Origin: an uncultured Eubacteriales bacterium | Lineage (GTDB): Bacteria > Bacillota > Clostridia > Peptostreptococcales > Anaerovoracaceae | Assembly: GCA_959021945.1 (NCBI GenBank) | Contig: CAUEYG010000138.1 | Span: 1-5,539, forward strand | Length of the DNA stretch: 5,539 nt | Reading direction: 5' to 3' | Part shown: positions 1-5,539 of the stretch, in pieces | Numbering within the stretch: the stretch's first letter is position 1 | Layout: each line of letters opens with the position of its first letter | The notes under the pieces: model-generated | Database searches by the model: none | Seen by the model: the letters and a program-made list of their open reading frames with translations, nothing else | What the model was told of the DNA's origin: nothing | Made by a program: the position numbers and the translations under genes

Positions 1-856
1 CTTCAACAAACCGGATAAATGCTGTTGTTGCCTTTGAAAACACCTGACTATCCTTCCAAACCATATATGACCCCAACTCCAGTCTGGGGTCAAAGGGGAT
101 AAACACCAAATCTTCGTAAATATACCCTGGCTTTGCGCACACTGCTGCATTTTCATCTTTCCTCACCATGGCTGCAGCATTGGTGAGAAGATTATAATGT
201 ATCATTGGAATCATCATCTGTGCATACTCCCGGCACCAACTGGCCAGCTCCTTGTGCATGGTCTCATTTGCAGTCGTAATCAAAGGAGTGCCGAGCAGTG
301 TTGCATTTCGCATCACACGGTTTTCTGCCAGTTTACTATCTTTATGGACAAGAACTCCCCATACGTCCTTTCTGGACATTCGCATATAGCGATACTGTTC
401 TACATCCACAGGCTCCGCCAACAGTCCCAGATCGGCCAACCCCCGTTCCAGCCAGTCTCTAATCTCAATATTGTTGGCACTGCGTATTTCAAAGCTGACC
501 ATTGGATGCTGTTTCCGAAAATCCGAAATCCATTCTGACAGTTCATGAATACTCTGCGTTTCACTGCATCCTATCGAAATCTCCCCTGTCAGTTCCTCGT
601 CTGTCTGACGCACTTCATCCCTGACTTTCTCAGAAAGATTCATCATCTCCTGCGCTCTCCTACGGAACACCATTCCTGCGTCAGTCAGGGTAATATTATT
701 CTTCCCTCTGATAAAAAGAGTCGCTCCCAGTTCTTCTTCCAACTGCATCAGTTGGCGCGATAAGGTTGGCTGTGTGATATGGATTCGGTTCGCTGCCCTG
801 GTAATGTTGCCCTCATTCGCTACAATCAAAAAATAATTTACTATCTTTAAATCCAC
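1..856 (-). CDS. LysR-family transcriptional regulator, 3' end cut by window edge
   Basis: I translated this frame by hand. It stays open for 285 codons from a GTG at 856 to the window edge, without a frameshift. Residues 2-62 form the winged helix-turn-helix typical of LysR regulators: DLKIVNYFLIVANEGNITRA, then a recognition region with HITQPTLSRQL, then EEELGATLFIRG and the wing LTDAG. Residues from about 91 (GEISIG) onward match the periplasmic-binding-protein-like effector domain. LysR proteins are usually near 300 residues, so only about 10-20 are missing. The start is set by an in-frame TGA seven codons upstream (873-871) and by a G-rich ribosome binding site 8 bases before the GTG. 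An ATG at 872 is in another frame and soon stops. It should act as a cytoplasmic DNA-binding regulator responding to a small molecule. Neither the ligand nor the targets can be read from the sequence. It lies 387 bases downstream of carB on the same strand, and there is no evidence that it controls carAB. Confidence 0.93.
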   Translation of the reverse strand, partial: MDLKIVNYFLIVANEGNITRAANRIHITQPTLSRQLMQLEEELGATLFIRGKNNITLTDAGMVFRRRAQEMMNLSEKVRDEVRQTDEELTGEISIGCSETQSIHELSEWISDFRKQHPMVSFEIRSANNIEIRDWLERGLADLGLLAEPVDVEQYRYMRMSRKDVWGVLVHKDSKLAENRVMRNATLLGTPLITTANETMHKELASWCREYAQMMIPMIHYNLLTNAAAMVRKDENAAVCAKPGYIYEDLVFIPFDPRLELGSYMVWKDSQVFSKATTAFIRFVE

Positions 857-864
857 ACACTCTA

Positions 865-870
865 CCCCCC
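865..870 (-). promoter_or_regulatory. Ribosome binding site of the LysR gene
   Basis: A run of six G on the minus strand ends 8 bases before the GTG at 856. This is good Shine-Dalgarno spacing. It decides the GTG start, since no in-frame ATG lies between the upstream stop codon and the conserved DLKIVNYF segment. Confidence 0.6.
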
Positions 871-904
871 ATCAGTTTAAATTATTGTGTACGCTGTCAC
901 TCAC

Positions 905-952
905 AAAAAATTCAAGGCTGCCGGCCATGTAAGTTTCTCATGTAGGCAGCCT
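905..952 (-). terminator. Probable intrinsic terminator after carAB and the repeat array
   Basis: On the minus strand an 8-base perfect stem, AGGCTGCC (952-945) with GGCAGCCT (922-915), encloses a 22-base loop. It is followed by TGAATTTTTT (914-905). CATG segments inside the loop can also pair. The U-tract is interrupted and the loop is large, so strength is uncertain. One arm belongs to the first repeat unit and the other to the sequence just outside it. It would end carAB transcripts before the LysR gene. Confidence 0.5.
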
Positions 953-1253
953 CCGCAGCCCCTAGGCGAGGACCAGCTGACGAAATTTCCTTCGCCCTTT
1001 CCTCCGGCGATGTAAGTTTCTTATGTAGGCAGCCTCCGCAGCCCCTAGGCGAGGACCAGCTGACGGAACTTCCTCCGCCCTTTCTTCCGGCCATGTAAGT
1101 TTCTTATGCAGGCAGCCTCCGCAGCCCCCTGGGCGAGGACCAGCTGCCGAAATTTCCTTCGCCCTTTCTTCCTGGCGATGTAAGTTTCTTATGTAGGCAG
1201 CCTCCGCAGCCCCTAGGCGAGGACTAGCTGCCGGAATAAAAACTTACATCGCC
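923..1253. repeat. Tandem array of four units of about 83 bases, able to form hairpins
   Basis: The units are R1 923-1005 (83), R2 1006-1088 (83), R3 1089-1173 (85) and R4 1174-1253 (80). Each begins GGC(C/G)ATGTAAGTTTCT and continues with a shared core of GGCAGCCTCCGCAGCCCC, GGCGAGGAC and AGCTG. R1 and R2 differ at about six positions; R3 has two extra bases. R4 lacks the usual tail and instead ends in AAACTTACATCGCC, an inverted copy of its own start. The core can fold: GGCAG pairs with CTGCC, CCTC with GAGG and GCC with GGC, leaving two bulges. The outer stem has one mismatch in R1 and R2. The array is visibly more GC-rich than its flanks. The period is not a multiple of three, so it is not a protein repeat. 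The layout recalls BOX or REP-type intergenic elements, but I do not recognise the family. It would be transcribed as the carAB 3' UTR. Confidence 0.96.
1174..1253. repeat. Terminal repeat unit with perfect 14-base inverted ends overlapping the carB stop codon
   Basis: GGCGATGTAAGTTT at 1174-1187 and AAACTTACATCGCC at 1240-1253 are perfect inverted copies separated by 52 bases, which hold the core hairpin. The right arm covers the last two sense codons and stop codon of carB (GCG ATG TAA on the minus strand). The left end of the whole array (923-936) matches the same arm in 13 of 14 bases, so the full array also has inverted ends. In carB mRNA the arm could form a 14-pair stem that includes the stop codon. 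No clear target-site duplication flanks it. Confidence 0.9.
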
Positions 1254-4200
1254 CTATATTCCAACCTGACCCCATTCTGTTTCTGATTAATGGCAATGAG
1301 AAATGCTGTAGCAGTATCCATACAGGTCATCACTGGAAGCCCCCGCTCAATAGCCTTGCGCCTGATAGGAAATGTATCACTTTCCGGCCTGTTAGCAACC
1401 TTTGGCGTGTTGATAACCATTTTAATTTCTTCCCCGATCATCTCTTTGGCCTTTTCAAATGAAATCACTTCCGCCGCAATGCCAGCCTTATGCATAAATG
1501 CGCCTGTTCCTTCTGAAGCATACAGCTTAAAGCCCGCCTGTTCATACCGCTTCAATGTCTTAGCTGTTGCAGTATTTTTGTCAGGATCACGCAGAGTCAC
1601 AAAGATATTTCCCTCTGTTGGAATTTTAGTATTAGCTGCCAAGAACCCTTTATAAATGGCTTTGCTCAAATCTTTGTCAATGCCCAGCACTTCACCTGTT
1701 GATTTCATTTCAGGTCCCAGAGCCATGTCCATATTCGTCAACTTGGCATTAGAAAAGACAGGCACCTTTACCGCATAGTAATCCGCCCGTTTGTACAGTC
1801 CTGTCCCATATTCCGAATCCCTCAGTTTATAGCCCAGCATGGCTGCTACAGCCAGCTTTACCATAGGGACTTTCGTCACCTTGCTGAGAATCGGCACAGT
1901 TCGTGATGCACGAGGATTCACTTCAATCACATAGATTTTTTTGCCATCGTAGGCATACTGAATATTTACTAACCCTACCACATGGAGCGCCTTTGTAATC
2001 CGCTTTGTATAGTCGATGAGAGTGTCCTCTACTTCTTTGGAAAGAGTAAAATGAGGATATACAGAAATGCTGTCCCCAGAGTGAACGCCGGTCCGCTCAA
2101 TATGCTCCATAATTCCCGGAATCAGTACATCTTCGCCATCAGCAATGGCATCTACTTCAATCTCTTTTCCCTGAATATATTTGTCAATTAATACAGGATG
2201 CTCCGTGGAAATGGATACCGCCTCCTTCAGATAGCGCTTTAATTCCACATCACTGTAAACAACCTGCATAGCCCTGCCGCCAATTACATAGGAAGGGCGC
2301 ACCACTAATGGATATCCCAACTTTTCCACTGCTGCAAAAGCCTCTTCTGCCGTAGTAACAGCCAGTCCTTCTGGAACAGAAATACCGATTTCATCTAAAA
2401 GCTCACAGAATTTCTCCCGATCTTCTGCCAGGTCAATATATTTGTACGGTGTGCCTAAGATATTAATGCTCCGGCTATTGAGTTTTTCCGCCAGGTTAAG
2501 CGAAGTCTGCCCTCCAAATTGCAAAACCACCCCATAAGGCCGCTCTTTTTTTATCACATTCATTACATTATCAATATGTAACGATTCAAAATAAAGCTTA
2601 TCAGAAGTATCAAAATCCGTGCTTACTGTCTCTGGGTTGTTATTCATAATAATAGCTTCATAGCCCAAGTCTTTAATGGCCCATACGCCTTGAACACAGC
2701 AGTAATCAAACTCAATGCCCTGCCCAATTCGAATTGGACCGGAGCCTACTACCAAGATCTTTTCCTCTGCGGAAACTTCCACCTCATCCTCCTCATCATA
2801 GCAGGAGTAATAATATGGTGTAGCTGCATCAAATTCGCCGCCGCAGGTATCCACCATTTTGTAAACAGGGAAAATATCATTATAAATACGGATATCCTGG
2901 AGCACTTCCCTTGAAACTTTTGACAGTTTCAAGATTTCATTATCCGTAAAGCCCCGAGATTCCGCCTCATATAGCAATTCTTTTGTCAGGGGCTGTGTTC
3001 GCAGTGCTCGTTCCAGATCAATGATTCCCTTAATCTTTTTCAGGAACCACCGGTCGATTCTCAGCATCTCATACAGGCCGTCCACATCGATTAATTCTCT
3101 TCTCAGAGCCTCTGCAATACAGAAAATACGCTCATCGTCACAGGCTGCCAGTTTTTCCATCAGCCGCTCATTATCCAAGTTGGATACAAAGGGAATGCGC
3201 AGTCCATCGCATTTAATCTCAACGGAGGTCAAAGCCTTTAATAGTGCACTTTCAAAGGTTCTGCAGATTGACATGACTTCTCCTGTGGCTTTCATCTGAG
3301 TCCCCAACCTTCTGGATGCAGTACGGAATTTGTCAAAAGGCCATTTTGGAAATTTCACAACGCAGTAGTCTAAAACCGGCTCAAAGCATGCGCTGGTTTC
3401 CTGAGTCACATAATTTTTTAATTCATCTAAATGATAGCCGAGGGCAATCTTAGCCGCAATTTTGGCAATTGGATAACCTGCTGCTTTCGATGCAAGGGCA
3501 GAAGACCTGCTCACTCTTGGATTTACTTCAATTACAATATATTCTCCGTTTTCCGGGTTAAGGGCAAACTGTACGTTGCACCCTCCTTCAATTTCCAGAC
3601 TGCGGATGATTTTCACAGAAGAATCCCGGAGCATCTGATATTCCTCATCCCGAAGAGTTTGAGTCGGCGCTACTACGATACTGTCGCCTGTATGTACTCC
3701 TACTGGGTCCAGATTTTCCATGCTGCAGATAATAATACAATTATCTCTGCTGTCACGCATAACTTCATATTCGATTTCTTTCCAGCCAGCTACTGATTTT
3801 TCCAGCAAAATCTGTCCGATTGCACTGTTTTCAATACCCCTCTGGCAAAGGTGCTCCAACTCTTTATCATTTGTAGCTACACCGCCTCCTGTTCCGCCCA
3901 GGGTATAAGCAGGGCGAATAATAACCGGATAGCCGATTTCCGCTACAAAGCTGCGGCATTCTTCAATGCTAGTGGCAATAATGCTGGGGGGAATTGGTTC
4001 ACCGATTTCCTGCATCAGTTTTTTAAATTCTTCCCGGTCCTCTGCTTTTTCAATACTCTCCCGGTTAACTCCCAAAAGCTTAGCGCCGTATTTATCCAGA
4101 ATTCCTCTTTCTTCCAGAGCCATAGCCAGATTCAAACCGGTCTGTCCGCCAAAGCCAGCTAAAATTCCATCAGGCCGTTCCTTTTCCAGGATTTTTTCCA

Positions 4201-4420
4201 TGGCCTCTTCGGTAAGAGGCTCCATATAGACTCTATCTGCAATCCCTTGATCTGTCATAATCGTAGCCGGATTGCTGTTTACTAAAATGGTCTCAATTCC
4301 TTCTTCCCGAATGGCTTTGCATGCCTGGGTTCCTGCATAGTCAAATTCTGCTGCCTGGCCGATAATAATAGGACCTGAGCCAATGATGAGTATTTTATTC
4401 AAAGATGCTTTTCTAGGCAT
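1244..4420 (-). CDS. carB: Carbamoyl phosphate synthetase, large (ammonia-dependent) subunit
   Basis: This 1058-residue protein makes carbamoyl phosphate from bicarbonate, ammonia delivered by CarA, and two ATP. Two homologous synthetase halves are visible. The first opens with KILIIGSGPIIIGQAAEFDY (residues 9-28) and has an ATP-grasp domain with GGTGGG (175-180) and the metal-binding IEVNPRVSRSSALASK (297-312). An oligomerisation region follows at about 400-550. The second half opens with KILVVGSGPIRIGQGIEFDY (554-573) and carries VIEVNPRASR (831-840). The C-terminal allosteric (MGS-like) domain occupies about 935-1058. Length is slightly below the usual 1065-1075, and the shortfall lies partly in this domain: the stretch between GTG (971) and INTP (1003-1006) is about six residues short. 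The start overlaps the end of carA, with AAAGGCGG 8 bases upstream as ribosome binding site. The last codons, ATG and TAA, lie in the arm of the adjoining repeat. No frameshift is seen. The product could equally be named PyrAB; the window does not show which pathway it is tied to. Confidence 0.98.
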   Translation of the reverse strand: MPRKASLNKILIIGSGPIIIGQAAEFDYAGTQACKAIREEGIETILVNSNPATIMTDQGIADRVYMEPLTEEAMEKILEKERPDGILAGFGGQTGLNLAMALEERGILDKYGAKLLGVNRESIEKAEDREEFKKLMQEIGEPIPPSIIATSIEECRSFVAEIGYPVIIRPAYTLGGTGGGVATNDKELEHLCQRGIENSAIGQILLEKSVAGWKEIEYEVMRDSRDNCIIICSMENLDPVGVHTGDSIVVAPTQTLRDEEYQMLRDSSVKIIRSLEIEGGCNVQFALNPENGEYIVIEVNPRVSRSSALASKAAGYPIAKIAAKIALGYHLDELKNYVTQETSACFEPVLDYCVVKFPKWPFDKFRTASRRLGTQMKATGEVMSICRTFESALLKALTSVEIKCDGLRIPFVSNLDNERLMEKLAACDDERIFCIAEALRRELIDVDGLYEMLRIDRWFLKKIKGIIDLERALRTQPLTKELLYEAESRGFTDNEILKLSKVSREVLQDIRIYNDIFPVYKMVDTCGGEFDAATPYYYSCYDEEDEVEVSAEEKILVVGSGPIRIGQGIEFDYCCVQGVWAIKDLGYEAIIMNNNPETVSTDFDTSDKLYFESLHIDNVMNVIKKERPYGVVLQFGGQTSLNLAEKLNSRSINILGTPYKYIDLAEDREKFCELLDEIGISVPEGLAVTTAEEAFAAVEKLGYPLVVRPSYVIGGRAMQVVYSDVELKRYLKEAVSISTEHPVLIDKYIQGKEIEVDAIADGEDVLIPGIMEHIERTGVHSGDSISVYPHFTLSKEVEDTLIDYTKRITKALHVVGLVNIQYAYDGKKIYVIEVNPRASRTVPILSKVTKVPMVKLAVAAMLGYKLRDSEYGTGLYKRADYYAVKVPVFSNAKLTNMDMALGPEMKSTGEVLGIDKDLSKAIYKGFLAANTKIPTEGNIFVTLRDPDKNTATAKTLKRYEQAGFKLYASEGTGAFMHKAGIAAEVISFEKAKEMIGEEIKMVINTPKVANRPESDTFPIRRKAIERGLPVMTCMDTATAFLIAINQKQNGVRLEYRAM

Positions 4421-4436
4421 TTGCTTTACCGCCTTT
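4413..4436 (-). promoter_or_regulatory. carA-carB overlap and carB ribosome binding site
   Basis: The carB ATG (4420-4418) lies inside the end of carA, whose TAG is at 4415-4413, so the two genes share the 8 bases ATGCCTAG. AAAGGCGG (4436-4429), within the last codons of carA, is 8 bases before the carB ATG. The arrangement implies translational coupling and supports equal production of the two subunits. Confidence 0.85.
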
Positions 4437-5522
4437 CATCATATTTATAAATTTATCAAAGAGATACCCGCTGTCATTTGGTCCCGGCGATGCTTCCGGA
4501 TGGAACTGCACGGAAAAAACAGGCAGGTCCCGATGCTCCATCCCTTCTACGGTTCCATCGTTTAAATTTAGATGGGTCACCTCCATGCCGTTGAGCATGA
4601 TACTTTCCATTTTAACTGCATAGCCGTGGTTTTGAGAGGTGATGTAAGAACGCTTTGTCTCTTTATCGTAAACGCCATGGTTTCCGCCTCTATGTCCGAA
4701 CTTTAACTTGTAAGTTTTTCCTCCTGCGGCCAGAGCCAAAATTTGATGTCCCATACAAATTCCGAAGATTGGAACTCCGGCGTCACGCAGCAAAACAGCA
4801 GTTTCTTGTACTGCTTCTACAGCTTCTTCCGGGTCCCCCGGCCCATTGGTCAGAAAAATTCCATCTGGATGAAACTCCATAATCTCCCGGGCAGAAGTGC
4901 CGTAGGGAAACATTTCTAATTCGCATCCTCTGTTGATCAGTGCTTTTAAAATACTGGACTTAACTCCAAAGTCCAAAACAGCCACTTTATAGCTGCCGCC
5001 CTGGCCCAAAGTAACACGGTCGCTGGCTGATACGATTTTCATCCAGTCGCCCCGAAGCTGGCTGGACTGACAAAGCTTTCTTGCCTCCTCAATGGAGATA
5101 CCTTCATTGCTTATAACGCATTTTACAGTCCCTTCGTTGCGAATTTTCTTTGTGATCTTTCTGGTATCTACTCCCCAAATTCCCGGGGTCTGCTGTTCTA
5201 TAAGCCATTGGTTCAAATTTTTTACACTATTGCTGTTAGACGGCTCATGGCACAAATCCTTTATTACCATGCCAAAAGCGTGAATGCCCTCAGACTCATT
5301 ATCAATATGGCTGATCCCGTAGTTTCCTACTAAAGGATATGTCATTGTGATAATCTGTCCTTTGTAGGAAGGATCTGTCATGATTTTCTGATATCCGGTC
5401 ATAGAAGTATTAAATACTAGCTCGCCTACCCTGGTTCCTGTAAACCCAAATCCGTGGCCCTTGTAAACGGACCCATCTTCCAAATAGAGCGGGCCATCCA
5501 TTTTTTCCATATGATTTTCCAT
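4413..5522 (-). CDS. carA: Carbamoyl phosphate synthetase, small (glutaminase) subunit
   Basis: This 369-residue protein hydrolyses glutamine and passes the ammonia through the complex to CarB. The N-terminal CarA-specific domain (about 10-150) has YLEDGSVYKGHGFG, GELVFNTSMTGYQKIMTDPS and TRKITKKIRNEGTVK. The class I glutamine amidotransferase domain (about 178-365) begins KVAVLDFGVKSSILKAL, contains LTNGPGDPEE (224-233), and carries the nucleophile Cys256 in FGICMGHQ. The rest of the triad is His341 and Glu343 in QFHPEASPGP. SQNHGYAV (296-303) is also typical. All catalytic residues are present and length is normal. I take the first ATG (5522) because GAGGA sits 8 bases upstream. Met5 and Met8 are possible alternatives, since many CarA proteins begin just before the LYLEDG motif. 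It overlaps carB by 8 bases. Only 17 bases upstream are in view, so the promoter and any attenuator, or other operon genes, lie outside the window. Confidence 0.98.
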   Translation of the reverse strand: MENHMEKMDGPLYLEDGSVYKGHGFGFTGTRVGELVFNTSMTGYQKIMTDPSYKGQIITMTYPLVGNYGISHIDNESEGIHAFGMVIKDLCHEPSNSNSVKNLNQWLIEQQTPGIWGVDTRKITKKIRNEGTVKCVISNEGISIEEARKLCQSSQLRGDWMKIVSASDRVTLGQGGSYKVAVLDFGVKSSILKALINRGCELEMFPYGTSAREIMEFHPDGIFLTNGPGDPEEAVEAVQETAVLLRDAGVPIFGICMGHQILALAAGGKTYKLKFGHRGGNHGVYDKETKRSYITSQNHGYAVKMESIMLNGMEVTHLNLNDGTVEGMEHRDLPVFSVQFHPEASPGPNDSGYLFDKFINMMKGGKANA

Positions 5523-5528
5523 GGTTTT

Positions 5529-5536
5529 CTTCCTCT
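5529..5536 (-). promoter_or_regulatory. Ribosome binding site of carA
   Basis: AGAGGAAG on the minus strand ends 6 bases before the ATG at 5522, and its GAGGA core is 8 bases away. It supports the most upstream of the three closely spaced in-frame ATG codons. Confidence 0.7.
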
Positions 5537-5539
5537 TTT

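Larger units (their letters stand above)
857..1243. other. Intergenic region between carB and the LysR gene
   Basis: This 387-base gap contains no convincing gene. Bases 923-1243 are occupied by a tandem repeat array whose last arm runs on into carB. Bases 905-952 can form a terminator. Bases 857-904 hold the leader of the LysR gene with its G-rich ribosome binding site. An AATAAT that could be a -10 box lies on the minus strand near 879-884, but I see no good -35 box at the right spacing, so I do not call a promoter. A 60-codon open frame on the minus strand (912-1094) lies inside the repeats and is not called. Confidence 0.85.

Noticed and set aside
68..92. Perfect 8-base inverted repeat TGACCCCA / TGGGGTCA with a 9-base spacer
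   Set aside because: It lies inside the LysR coding region and has no T-tract after it. One such hairpin is expected by chance in a window of this size.
197..763. Plus-strand open frames of 113 and 72 codons
   Set aside because: They lie entirely opposite the LysR coding frame, which has clear family motifs. They are antisense shadows, as are the plus-strand frames opposite carA and carB.
872..910. Promoter for the LysR gene (AATAAT as -10; TTGAAT or TTGTGA as -35)
   Set aside because: The -35 candidates are at wrong spacings (about 23 and 14 bases) for the only good -10 candidate, and the T-run is better explained by the terminator.
912..1094. A 60-codon open frame on the minus strand inside the repeats
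   Set aside because: It crosses two repeat units whose 83-base period shifts the frame, so each copy would be read differently. It has no ribosome binding site before its ATG and a composition (Gly, Ser, Arg rich) typical of GC-rich noncoding sequence.
857..1243. Riboswitch, T-box or PyrR-type leader
   Set aside because: The structure is a tandem repeat placed after the carB stop codon, with none of the conserved motifs of these leaders that I could recognise. The region where a carAB leader would be lies beyond the right edge.
923..1253. CRISPR array
   Set aside because: The whole unit is repeated with no variable spacers, units are about 83 bases long, and no cas gene is present.

Overview
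The window looks like chromosomal DNA of a low-to-mid GC Firmicute, probably a clostridial (Lachnospiraceae-like) bacterium. This is inferred from the protein sequences, the purine-rich ribosome binding sites and the base composition; no ribosomal RNA or other direct marker is present. All recognisable genes lie on the minus strand, so they read from right to left in these coordinates.

From right to left: carA (4413-5522) and carB (1244-4420) encode the small and large subunits of glutamine-dependent carbamoyl phosphate synthetase. They overlap by 8 bases and are surely one translationally coupled transcript. CarA supplies ammonia from glutamine. CarB uses two ATP-grasp domains to make carbamoyl phosphate, which feeds pyrimidine and arginine synthesis. 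Both genes look intact, although the C-terminal allosteric domain of CarB is shorter than usual. Next comes a 387-base gap (857-1243), followed by a codirectional LysR-family regulator that starts with GTG at 856 and runs off the left edge of the window.

The unusual part is the gap. It is mostly filled by four tandem copies of an unit of about 83 bases (923-1253), more GC-rich than the flanks and able to form hairpins. The unit nearest carB ends in an inverted copy of the unit's own first 14 bases, and that inverted end contains the carB stop codon. The units differ at a few positions, including a paired A-T to G-C change that preserves a predicted stem, and they seem to be arranged as two dimers. 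The lysR-proximal end of the array forms a plausible intrinsic terminator. The whole resembles a BOX-like or REP-like intergenic repeat element, or a structured 3' UTR of the carAB mRNA. I do not recognise it as a named family. No CRISPR, tRNA, rRNA or transposase gene was seen.
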